Of a stretch of DNA of 64,000 nt, positions 55,059-64,000 are shown one piece after another. Under the pieces are notes generated by a model. That model ran no database searches. It was not told the origin of the DNA and saw only the letters and a list, made by a program, of their open reading frames with translations. Position 1 is the first letter of the stretch; every line of letters begins with the position of its first letter. Where the stretch lies: contig NC_030813.1 in assembly GCF_001704415.2 (NCBI RefSeq), positions 17,316,001-17,380,000 on the forward strand. Direction: 5' to 3'. Both the position numbers and the translations under genes were made by a program. This stretch comes from Capra hircus. Its lineage: Eukaryota; Chordata; Mammalia; Artiodactyla; Bovidae.

Positions 55059-55327
55059 TGCTGTTGCTGCTGCTGCTCCTGCTAAGTCGCTTCAGTCGTG
55101 TCCGACTCTGTGCGACCTTATGGACAGCAGCCCACCAGGCTCCTCTGTCCACAGGATTCTCCAGGCAAGAATACTAGAGTGGGTTGCCATCTCCTTCTCC
55201 AATGCATGCATGCATGCATGCTAAGTCGCTTCAGTCGTGTCCAACTCTGCGACCCTGTGGACAGCAGCCCTCCAGGCTCCTCTGTCCACAGGATTCTCCA
55301 CTGGAGTGGGTTGCCATTTCCTTCTCC
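55059..55327 (-). mobile_element. Two-unit Bov-A SINE with GCAT linker
   Basis: Interrupted CTG tail, unit 'cgcttcagtcgtgtccgact', then a (GCAT)4-5 linker at 55203-55221 in place of the BOV-A2 linker, then a second shortened unit ending 'gccatttccttctccc'. Same architecture as 1526-1763. Confidence 0.92.
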
Positions 55328-55919
55328 CAAGAGTAGTCTAGAGTTTAGTTACAAGTAACGTACCAATGTTAGTTTCTATTTTGACAAATGCTCCATAGTT
55401 GTTTACAATGATTGATATTAGGGCAAACTGGGTAAAGGGAATACAAGAACACTGTACTACTTTTGAAGCTTTTCTGTAAAATAAACAAGTGTTGCAAAAT
55501 GTAAGATTTCTTTTTTAAAAGTTAAGTAAAATTTAAATATAAAAATGAGAGAGAAAGAGAGAATATAATTCTAGAGACTAGAAAATTATCTGGCTGTCCT
55601 CTTACTATATCCAAAGGGGACCACTATGCAGGGTGATTTTGCAAATGTTTTTCATTTTTTATGTTACTAATAGTATCATACAGATGCAAAATCCCTGGCT
55701 GTGTATATTTAAATAAAGAAGAAGATGATTCTCAAAGATCAGAAATATTTATATATGTTAAGTAAGTCAAAATCGTGCTTTGTCTGAATAACTCTCTGGG
55801 GAGCTTATCCTCTTGCTAGTAAATCATTAGCAGGAATTCTCTTTACAGGAGTGAGTATTAAAAGAATCTGCCACTAGACATAAAAGAAGACTTGGAAAAA
55901 AACAGCAAAAAAATACCAT
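55328..55919. other. AT-rich low-copy sequence
   Basis: Nothing recognised. It may belong to the L1 that follows. Confidence 0.4.
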
Positions 55920-56980
55920 GTCCTGAGATAAAGACTTAATATGCTAAAATTCAATTCTCCCTATATCAACCTATAAACGTAATGTGCTTCCAACAAAAGG
56001 CTAACTATTTTTGTGGGGGAACTAGGCAAGCTGATTTCAACAGGCATAAGCAAGCAGTAATAGCCATGAAAATCTGGAGAAAAAATAGTAACAGGAGAGA
56101 GCCAACTCTACAAGATTTAAAAGTATATAAAGAAACTACAGTTTTAAAAGCAAAGTGGTACTGACTTTGACTAGAAAACTGATCAATGACATAGAACAGA
56201 ATATCCAGAAACAGAACTAAATTCCTGAAGTAATTTAATACATATAATAGTAACTTGTCAAAACATTAATGGAAAGATATTATTTAATAAGTGATGCTGA
56301 GGCAAACAGATGGCAATATGTATAATACTAGTTAGGCTGGTTTTCTACCTTATACCTTCCACCAAAATAAATTCCAGATACACCAAATATTAATTCATAA
56401 ACAAATAAATAAAAACTTGGAAGGATTTTTTAAAAATAAACTACAGTATTTTGGGAAAAGCCTCCTTAAGTATAATATAAAACCTTTATGTCATAAAAAA
56501 TGAAGAGCTGGATATCTGACTACATGAAAACAAAAATTTTCTGCATAGTGAAGGGAGAGGGATAAACAACGTAAAATAACACAGCACACTGGTAAATATG
56601 TTTGTGATTCATATTCCAGGAAAGAAGATGAACATTAATAAATAAAGAGCTGTAACAAATCAATAAGGAAAAGAACAAAATTCAATAGAAAAATGGGCAA
56701 AAGGATATAAATTAACAGTTCACAGAACTGGAAATAGAAAGAACCCTTTAAACTGAGGCAAATATGTTCATCTTTAAGGGGAGTAAACATTAAACTGCAT
56801 CAAGGCTCCATTTCCACTTTCTAGACTGGCAGAGATCCAGAAGTTTAATATCATACAATGTTACAAAGGATGTGAAGAAACAAGCACTCTTATACATGAC
56901 TGGAGGGGGTATACATGATATTCATGTAAAGCAAGGCAATACAATTTCAAACAAAAGCACATTCTGACTTGGTAAGTCCA
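55920..56980 (+). mobile_element. L1 LINE, ORF2 end to 3' region (left part)
   Basis: 'catagaacagaatatccaga', 'ccttataccttccaccaaaa', 'ctacatgaaaacaaaaattt', 'caataaggaaaagaacaaaa', 'aaaatgggcaaaaggatata' follow old L1 ORF2. All frames are broken. It continues after a BOV-A2 insertion. Confidence 0.82.
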
Positions 56981-57279
56981 ATTCCAGTTATTTCAGAGAA
57001 GGCAATGGCACCCCACTCCAGTACTCTTGCCTGGAAAATCCCATGGACGGAGGAGCCTGGAAGGCTGCAGTCCACGCGGTCGCTGAGGGTCGGACACGAC
57101 TGAGTGACTTCACTTCCACTTTTCACTTTCATGCATCGGAGAGGGAAATGGCAACCCACTCCAGTGTTCTTGCCTGGAGAATCCCAGGGACGGAGGAGCC
57201 TGGTGGGCTGCCGTATATGGGGTTGCAGAGTCGGACACGACTGAAGTGACTTAGCAGCTTAGCAGCATTCTAGTTATTT
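56981..57279 (+). mobile_element. BOV-A2 SINE with target-site duplication, inside L1
   Basis: The element is 56994-57266, from 'cagagaaggcaatggcaccc' to 'cttagcagcttagcagc'. ATTCCAGTTATTT (56981-56993) and ATTCTAGTTATTT (57267-57279) flank it and match at 12 of 13 bases. It dates after the L1. Confidence 0.96.
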
Positions 57280-57720
57280 ATCCTCTAGGCACACTCTCAC
57301 AATCGCAAAATTCCACAGCTACAAGAATATTAATTGCCACATTGTTGGTGATAGCAAAAGACTAGAAGCTACCTAAATATCTATGATAGAGGACAGATTA
57401 AATAAACTAGGGTACATATAATGGAATGCTATGCTGCAGATAAAAAGAATGAAGCAATTCTATGAGAACTGAGAGAGAAAAAACCTCCAAAATACATTAA
57501 GTGAAAAAAGCAAACAACTGAACAACATGCTGTTGTTTGGGGTTGGGGGGAGAGGTTGTATATTTATAAATGGATATAAAATCTGTGTAGGAGAACAGCT
57601 GACTAGGGAGACAAATGTAGAAAGAGATTTGGTGACAGTACTCTGTAAGGTTACTCTTTTGGCCCCTTGAATTATTTTATAATGAACAATAAGTCCATTT
57701 TAAATAAGGAAGATAAACAA
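57280..57720 (+). mobile_element. L1 LINE 3' region (right part)
   Basis: 'cattgttggtgatagcaaaa', 'gctacctaaatatctatgat', 'ggaatgctatgctgcagata', 'ttgaattattttataatgaa' continue the L1 from before the SINE. Confidence 0.82.
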
Positions 57721-59317
57721 AGTTAATTTTATGTGAAACTCCATAAATGCATTTCTGAGAAGAAAGTGAAAACAAACAAAGCCACCTGGGTCTTCAGGCC
57801 CCTGTCCCTGATCCTAAGCAGTCCCCACCCTCTCCCTAGGAAAACAATGCCATGTTAAACCCTCAAAGCCTCTCAGCTCAGTTGTTACGGTAATTGTGTT
57901 TACTCTTTTCCAAACAAAGTCATTAGAATCAGAAAAGTAAACGTGCTCAGTCCTCATGTTCTTTGATGTCCTCTTCCTCCTTGCTCCCAGTGTGGGACTC
58001 TGCAGCCCAAGGCATCATGGCCCAGAGCCTGATACACAAATTCTATAAGCACACAAAGCCTGATGCACAAATTCTGTAAGCATTGCCATAGCTACACCAT
58101 ACTGCTAGTGATCGTGATGCAAAACAAACAAAACATAAGGAAAAACGAATCCGAAAAAAAACTGAGCCTTGAAAAACATAAGCTATGGGGATTTTTCTGC
58201 CCTTTGAACACTTGCAGAGATTATGAAACTGTGGAGTGTTTTAAAATTTCGGAACAATTTTTCAGCGTGACCAAGTCCCAGATACAAGACCATTCTCTTT
58301 CCTGAAAATAACATCTGATCAAGGCAAATGGTATGTTGAAACAGGAACAGCCAGTATCTGTGCCACCTGAGCCTATCAGGTGCTTTCCCTCTAGGTGACC
58401 CTTGTTAAACATCACCTCAGCTCTAAATATGATTTCAGGATTTCAGGTTCGTAAGACTCCAAAGCTGGTGGCTGTGCAGTCATGCTGACTGGATCTACGC
58501 AGGGGAAAGACAGAGCCATCTCTGGCCTATTAGATGAACTGCTCGACTCACCCAGATATGGGACAGCTATGGGCTCCTCCACTCCAAACCTCCCAGGGAT
58601 CAGTCAGTTCTCCCTTTGTGGGGTCCTGAGTTACTCTCCTGGAGCCTCAGGTGCTTTTGTTGTTGTTGTTTCTCCCTTTTTAACACTCCCTTTCACCTCA
58701 ATTCCTTATAGCAAAAAAAGTCTGAAGTTGGAAGGGATTTAAGAAGAAGAAAAAAAAATAGAAAACAATTCAAAAGAAATTTGCTAGAATATCTTTTGCT
58801 CATTTAACACCCCGAGGTTAAGCTTCTCGAACGGCATTTAAATCCTTGGGCTTTTTTTCATTACTTTATGTACTTGCAATAAAAACATTCCTTTAGACGT
58901 TAGAAATTCTAACTAAAACAAGAACAAAGAGTGTTCCTTCTTTTCAGCTCTCCACCCAAAGTTATCATTGTAAATCAAGGTAAGAAAGTAAATTAACTAC
59001 TGGCATTTAAATGTTTGCTGTCCCAAATATTTATTCTTTCCCACTCCCCCAAATTTGTTTCATACAAAACAATGCTCATAAAAACAATAAATATTCATTC
59101 TTTATCTACCAAAATTTTTAGATCAAAGTCCTGTGTGGCCCAAATCCTGAATAGCAAAAAGTAATGCTGTTTGTTCAGCAGGAAGCCTTCAACTTCCCAA
59201 TAGCAACCTGACCGCGTTTGGTTTCCACTTATCTTTTAAGTACTGGTGTGCTAGGTATAAACGTAAGAACATGATTAGCACTTCACATTTGCATAGAACA
59301 CTGTGAATATAGTTTCT
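57721..59317. other. Low-copy sequence with a small tandem duplication
   Basis: A 31-bp imperfect duplication lies at 58026-58087 (AGCCTGATACACAAATTCT / AGCCTGATGCACAAATTCT). A short GTT run lies near 58659. Frames of up to 86 codons are unrecognised. Confidence 0.45.
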
Positions 59318-59520
59318 TGTTTAGTTGCTAAGTCCTGTCCAACTCTTTTTTGACCCCGTGGACTGTAGCCCGCCAGGCTCCTCTGTCCGTGGGACTTCTC
59401 AGGCAAAAATACTGGAGTGGGTTGCTATTTCCTTCTCCAGGGCATCTTCCCGATCCAGGGATCGAACCTGGGTCTCCTGGTTAGGCAGGCAGATTCTTTA
59501 CCATTGAGCCACCAGGGAAG
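59318..59520 (-). mobile_element. Bov-tA SINE
   Basis: Reversed body 'ttagttgctaagtcctgtcc', reversed B-box 'gggatcgaacctg', and head end 'gagccaccagggaagct'. Confidence 0.95.
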
Positions 59521-59589
59521 CTAAATGTCGTTTCACTTGGCTCTCAATGTACGGTGTGCCAGCGTGCAGCAAAGCCCACGGCACCCTCC

Positions 59590-59690
59590 GCCGTGGTGTC
59601 TGTCCGTGTTTGCCTCCCATTACTAGAATGTAAACTCCAGGGAGGGACTAGGTCTACTCTACCCGAGCAAACTCAGAGCAGGAACCACAT
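59590..59690 (+). mobile_element. L2 3' end fragment
   Basis: 'ttactagaatgtaaactcca', 'gggagggactaggtctactc' match the L2 3' UTR. Confidence 0.7.
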
Positions 59691-60390
59691 GCATTTTTTT
59701 AACTGACAAGAGTGCTGGCATTTTATTCTTTTCTTGGGCTGATAAAACTGCTATGGGCCCCCACTCACGCTCCCTAGCAAAAGGGAACTAGGGTCTCCAT
59801 CTTCCCTGCCACATTCCTACTTCTCTGCCAGCTCCATTTAGGCTGAACATTTGTGGAGAGCTGTTGAGAACCTCCGAGAAGAGGTTCCCCTACCCCCGGT
59901 CCTGAGGGGCACAAACCATCCCCACCCTTGCCAGCTCTGACTTGCCAGAGCCTCACTGTCCTCCCTGACTTGTGATGCCCCTTGAGAGTGCCCCCCCCAA
60001 CCTGTGCACACACACCCATATGCACACAATTGCCACACTCAGATGAGCCAGACAGCCCCTGGCTTTCCATCCAGATCTCCTGGATTCCCATGGTGTGTAC
60101 ACCTTTCTGCTGGTCCCCTAAGAGCTCTGTGTTTCCCTGAGAAGTACGTGTTTCCAGAGATTCTGTCTCTTTGCTTTGTTCAGGAACAAAGCCGTTGTCT
60201 CTGGGGACATGGCCTTGTGTGATGAACTTGGCAAACAACTTTAAAATGACTGTGGAGGATCCAGCCAGGGCAGATTAGTCAAGGGTAGATACATGTGCCC
60301 ACCGCTACAAACTGCTTTGTCTTTCAAGCGCCCTGGGGTATCTCTTTCAGGGAGTACAGAAGAGAGGATGGAGATTAAGTCACAGACCTG
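59691..60390. other. Low-copy sequence, no gene seen
   Basis: A 154-codon minus frame at 59774-60238 is not recognised. An 8-C run lies at 59991. Confidence 0.4.
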
Positions 60391-60626
60391 GCGGCCTCCC
60401 AGGTGGTGCAAGTGGTAAAGAACCTGCCTGCCAACGCAGGAGACCTAAGAGACATGGGTTTGATCTCTGGGTCAGGAAAATCCTCTGGAGGAGGGCATGG
60501 CAACCCACTCCAGTATTCTTGCCTGGAGAATCCCCATGGACAGAGGAGCCTGGGGGGCCACAGTCTATTATAGAGTCACAAAGAGTTGGACAAGACTGAA
60601 GCAACTTAGCACACACGCACACACAG
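60391..60626 (+). mobile_element. Bov-tA SINE (long-head subtype) with CA tail
   Basis: The head carries an extra TAAGAGACAT before the B-box 'gggtttgatctctgg', as in the 31.7-kb copy. The body ends 'gaagcaacttagc' and runs into CA repeats at 60610-60626. Confidence 0.95.
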
Positions 60627-60774
60627 AGACTTGGTAAACTGCTTTTAGTGAGATGGATTACCATCCCACCAAATTATTTAGGGACACATATATATTGCTG
60701 GACTACTGAGCCATCATATATTACTTGCTTCCAGTGAGTCAAATGTAAGACACGGCCCCCGCCTTCAATGGCCC

Positions 60775-60925
60775 TCATTAGAAGCAGTAGAGGGCACAGG
60801 CCCCAGGTCCCAGATCTGCCGTAAACCCATCTGGATGACCTGTAGCCTAGCTTTGAGCTTCAGTTTTCATTCTGTGAGATGCTTTGCAGATTACTTCCAG
60901 GATTAGACATGACGTGTGACACACA
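60775..60925 (+). mobile_element. MIR SINE, diverged
   Basis: 'ccaggtcccagatctgccgt', 'tggatgacctgtagcctagc', 'ttgagcttcagttttcattc' follow MIR order. Confidence 0.6.
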
Positions 60926-61171
60926 GGGCGGATGGCAGGGAGGGAGAGATTCAGTAAACAACAGGCCTACTTCCGTTGTTTTTTAAGGGCTTGCTGAGAC
61001 GCATGGTCCATGCTCTCAGGAGACTTATGGACACAAATGGAGGGGGCAAACGTAAATATTACATAGGCCCCAGAATGGACCTCTCCATAGGGTGAAGCCC
61101 CAGGATGGGGAGCAAAGGAAGCACGGTCCTGCCTTTTGGGGTGGGGAAGTCCTTCACAGAAGAGGTGACAA

Positions 61172-61298
61172 AGGGACTTCCCGGGAGTCCAGTGATTCAG
61201 ATTCCACACTCCCACCGCAGGGGGTGTGGGTTCGAACCCTGCTCAGGAAGTTAGGGTGCCATATGCTGCACACCTTGGCCAGATTGGAAAAAAAGAGA
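61172..61298 (+). mobile_element. CHR-type SINE, short form
   Basis: Head 'gacttcccgggagtccagtg', B-box 'gggttcgaaccctg', then a diverged body with a short A run at 61290. Confidence 0.8.
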
Positions 61299-61304
61299 GG
61301 TCAC

Positions 61305-61500
61305 ACAACCTGAGCCATGAAGGATGTTTAAGGAAGGACAAAGACTGGAATGGCATTGCAGATGGAGGGAATGGCATGAGCAAAGGCCTGGAGGTTCAGA
61401 ACACTTGGAGCCTGTAGGATAAGCCTGAGCCATGTGGCATAAGCCTGTAGGGTGGGAGACAGGAAGCCTGAAGAGAAGCAGAGGCAGAGTGGAGTGAATT
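61305..61500 (-). mobile_element. L2 LINE fragment, antisense
   Basis: 'gagccatgaaggatgtttaa', 'gcatgagcaaaggcctggag' are characteristic reverse L2 text. Confidence 0.65.
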
Positions 61501-61810
61501 TTAAGCCCTTACTTACACGCAACGGGGGGTCTTCACTGAATTGCGTTTCCTCTTGAAAACGTTTCTCTTTATTAATTTTAATTGGAAAAATAACATGCTC
61601 ATTGTTTAAGAAAAAAATCCAGTCATATAAAAGCAATAAAGTAAACCATCCTGCCCCATTCCCTAGAGGTTAACAGTTCAGTATTTATCCTGGACTATTC
61701 ACTGAAGAGTGTTTTAGGGACACTTTTCAGTATGTTTTTTTTTTTAAATTAATATATATAAAAAAAATCTGATTTTTTATTTAAAATAAAAATCATTCTT
61801 GGTATAAGGC
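61501..61810. other. Unresolved old repeat-like sequence
   Basis: 'aaaataacatgctcattgtt', 'accatcctgccccattccct', 'agaggttaacagttcagtat' resemble a widespread old mammalian repeat whose class I cannot assign. Confidence 0.35.
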
Positions 61811-62049
61811 GGTGGGGAGAATCCCATGGGCGGAGGGGCCTGGTGGGCTGTAGTCCATGGGGTCGCTATGAGTCGGACACGACTGAGTGACTTCACTTTC
61901 ACTTTTCACTTTCATGCATTGGAGAAGGAAATGGCAACCCACTCCAGTGTTCTTGCCTGGAGAATCCCAGGGACGGGGGAGCCTGGTGGGCTGCCGTCTA
62001 TGGGGTCGCACAGAGTCGGACACAACTGAAGCGACGTAGCAGCAGCAGG
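61811..62049 (+). mobile_element. BOV-A2 SINE, 5'-truncated
   Basis: It starts mid unit 1 ('ggtggggagaatcccatggg'). The linker is at 61902-61920, unit 2 is complete, and a CAG tail lies at 62038-62048. Confidence 0.96.
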
Positions 62050-62199
62050 GTGACTGAAGGTGGGGAAACTCCCCCAGTGCCAGGGGCTCAAACACCACAG
62101 GCCCTGTGTGGAGACAGTGCTCTGGGGTGAGAGGAGGGAGCTTGGGTCCTCATCAGCTGCAGGAGTGACAGAGAGCGGGAAGTCAAGCAGGACATTTTG

Positions 62200-62720
62200 A
62201 TTTCTGCTTAAATTAATGAGACTGGATTACAGAAGAAACACAGGTGTGTGGGGTGAAATTATGAGCATAACTCTAGACATGAGAAGTGCGGTGTGGCCTG
62301 GGACATCCAGGAAAAGAAGTCATATATCTGGGGTTAAGGACAGGAATCTGACTTAAAGAAGTAGGCGTGCAGGAGATTTCGTGTGATGGTGAGACTGCTC
62401 AGGTAGAAGCAGAGGAAGGCCCACATTTAAGAACTGAGCAGAGATGGGAGTCTTTAGAAGGATGAGAAGGAGCTGACCCAGGAGGGGAGACAGGAGAGCA
62501 TGTCACAGTCAGTGAGGCTCCTTCCAGAAGGATCTGCAGTGTCTAATGCCGTGAGTAATTTGACCCAAGTGAAAATGAGCTTTGCTCATAGTAGTCAGGG
62601 GGCTTTACTGGAATGGGTTCAGCACATCGTTTGCGTATATTATTAGAAAAGAGCACGAAGGAAATATAACCTAATGTCAACAGTACTTATTTCTGGACGT
62701 TGAGGTCATGGTGATAGCTA
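62200..62720 (-). mobile_element. L2 LINE, antisense, heavily diverged
   Basis: 'tctggggttaaggacaggaa', 'gagaaggagctgacccagga', 'gatctgcagtgtctaatgcc', 'ggacgttgaggtcatggtga' follow reverse L2 ORF2 order. Confidence 0.55.
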
Positions 62721-63332
62721 TTTCCTTCTGTTCCTAGAAAAAAGATGAAGGATAACGGAGGAAGAAGAAGGTGTAATATTCCAAAAGGAGACATTTAAAA
62801 ATTATATCATTAAAGCAAATTTATTCAACATGTCCAAGCATTTAAAATTGTAAGGGAAGACAATAACTTTATGGGGAAAACAGCATAAAATAATACTGCC
62901 ACTATGTTACTGCTTGCTGTTTCGCAAAGCATGAAGCATGAAGCACGGCAGGAAACTCCCTACACGAAGTATGGTGGGAAACTCTGCTTCCTCCAAAAGA
63001 TCCCACAAAGTCAACTCAGGAACCTACAGCAGGGCGTTCCCCAAATTTCAGGCATTTAGTCTATGAATTTTGTTGATTTCCTTTACCACTAGTCCTGCTA
63101 TTTAATAAACACTGCATTTAAACCAATTCATTTTTTAAACTTAAATGGATTCATTTCTATCACAATAGTAAATATAAAATAATTAGCATAATACATAGAA
63201 GGTAACTGAAAAATTAGTATACTGAAAACAAAACAATTGTTGGTAATTCTAGCAAGATCCTCTCAATAACCCAAGATGTCCAGCTTGAGTCCTGAGCTAG
63301 CTCTCTGGTAATAAGGAAGATCAACACGCATT
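62721..63332. other. AT-rich low-copy sequence
   Basis: 'gcatgaagcatgaagca' near 62930 is a small tandem. Nothing else is recognised. Confidence 0.4.
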
Positions 63333-63574
63333 GCTGTTGTTCAGTCGCTAAGTCATGTCCAACTCTTTGCAAACCCAGAGACTGCAGCACACCAGGCTCC
63401 TCTGTCCTCTACTATTTCTGGAGTTTGCTCAAATTCGTGTGCATTGAGTCGGTGATGCTATCTAGCCATCTCATTCTCTGCCACCCCCTTCTCCTTTTGC
63501 CTTCAGTCTTTCCCAGTGTCAGGGTAAGAATGAGTGGGCTCTTTGCATCAGGTGACCAAAGTATTAGAGCTTCA
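63333..63574 (-). mobile_element. Art2A element
   Basis: GCTGTTGTTCAGTCGCTAAG start, 'ctctgtcctctactatttct', 'gagtcggtgatgctatctag', 'ctctgccacccccttctcct', 'gtattagagcttcag' end. Confidence 0.9.
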
Positions 63575-63780
63575 GTTTTCCTGGTGGGTCACTGGTAAAG
63601 AATCCGCCAGCCAATGTAGGAGACACAGATTCCATCCTTGGGTGGGTAGGATCTCCTAGAGAAGGAAATGGCAACCCACTCCAGTATTTTTGCCTGGGAA
63701 AACCCAGGGACAGAGGAACCTGGGTGCTACAGTCCATGGGGTTGCAGAGTCGGACATGACTTAGTGACTAAGTGACTAAT
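63575..63780 (+). mobile_element. Bov-tA SINE, abutting Art2A
   Basis: Degraded head 'ttttcctggtgggtcactgg', B-box decayed to 'agattccatccttgg', and body to 'gacttagtgactaagtgact'. No spacer separates it from the Art2A copy. Confidence 0.92.
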
Positions 63781-63809
63781 AACAATCAACAGTCCTAGAA
63801 GTGGTTAAA

Positions 63810-63860
63810 GCCTTCCTGGTAGTGTAGTTTGGGTTTAAGAATTCCACTGCAAATCATTTA
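63810..63860 (+). mobile_element. CHR-type SINE head fragment
   Basis: 'agccttcctggtagtgtagt', 'gggtttaagaattccactgc' resemble the first 50 bases of a CHR SINE. The remaining 140 bases of the window are unrecognised. Confidence 0.45.
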
Positions 63861-64000
63861 CTTGAAAGGAGAAGGAAACATCGAAACACAAATAAAAGAG
63901 TTGGGAAGCAAGAGAGAAAAAGGAAGGAAGCCAATAAATGATGTATTATCAAGCCAGTGATCACTCTGGGCAACTGGGGCTTAATCCCCCTGGGCAAACT

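Noticed and set aside
59774..60238. 154-codon minus-strand frame
   Set aside because: Glycine/serine-rich without a recognised motif. The GC-rich strand explains the length.
63333..63780. Regularly recurring short motifs across the window as a CRISPR-like array
   Set aside because: The recurring words are dispersed SINE/LINE segments in both orientations, with no uniform spacers. The genome is mammalian.

Overview
The window is nuclear DNA from a ruminant, almost certainly a bovid (cattle, buffalo, sheep or goat). The diagnosis rests on its repeats: many copies of the tRNA-headed Bov-tA SINE, dimeric BOV-A2 (with the CAG/CTG tail), BovB (an RTE-class LINE) and its short Art2A-like relatives, plus cetartiodactyl CHR-type SINEs and a palindrome of the ruminant mariner type. 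Older mammalian repeats lie beneath them: MIR, L2, L1M and probable MaLR LTRs. I cannot separate cattle from sheep or goat by eye.

No complete protein-coding gene is recognisable. Nearly all long open frames cover SINE or LINE sequence. The window therefore looks intergenic or intronic. Layout: 0-9 kb has an old L2, a cluster of Bov-A units and two decayed BovB copies (one keeps a reverse-transcriptase YADD motif). 9-17 kb has a CHR SINE, a probable LTR, a long antisense L2, a mariner-like hairpin and about 1.5 kb of antisense L1M. 17-29 kb has dense Bov-tA/BOV-A2/Art2A insertions and a pyrimidine-rich stretch ending in an L2-type reverse-transcriptase relic. 29-44 kb alternates L1, MIR and SINE insertions with low-copy DNA, including a perfect 62-bp tandem duplication. 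44-51 kb is a nest of LTR, BovB, L2, CHR, Art2A and BOV-A2 copies, several with target-site duplications. 51-55 kb is the most gene-like part. 55-64 kb has an old L1 split by a BOV-A2, further SINEs and antisense L2 pieces.

The best non-repeat signal is at 52.6-54.3 kb on the minus strand. It combines a CpG-rich patch (28 CpG counted by eye in about 430 bp), a GTGAGC donor inside it, and 1.2 kb downstream a 139-bp open segment bounded by a strong acceptor and a good donor in compatible phase. I read it as a possible 5' end of an unrecognised transcript, not as an established gene. I found no convincing novel multi-gene system, CRISPR array, functional tRNA or rRNA gene, or intact transposon. 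Family names come from recognised consensus features remembered from the literature, and boundaries of old repeats are approximate.
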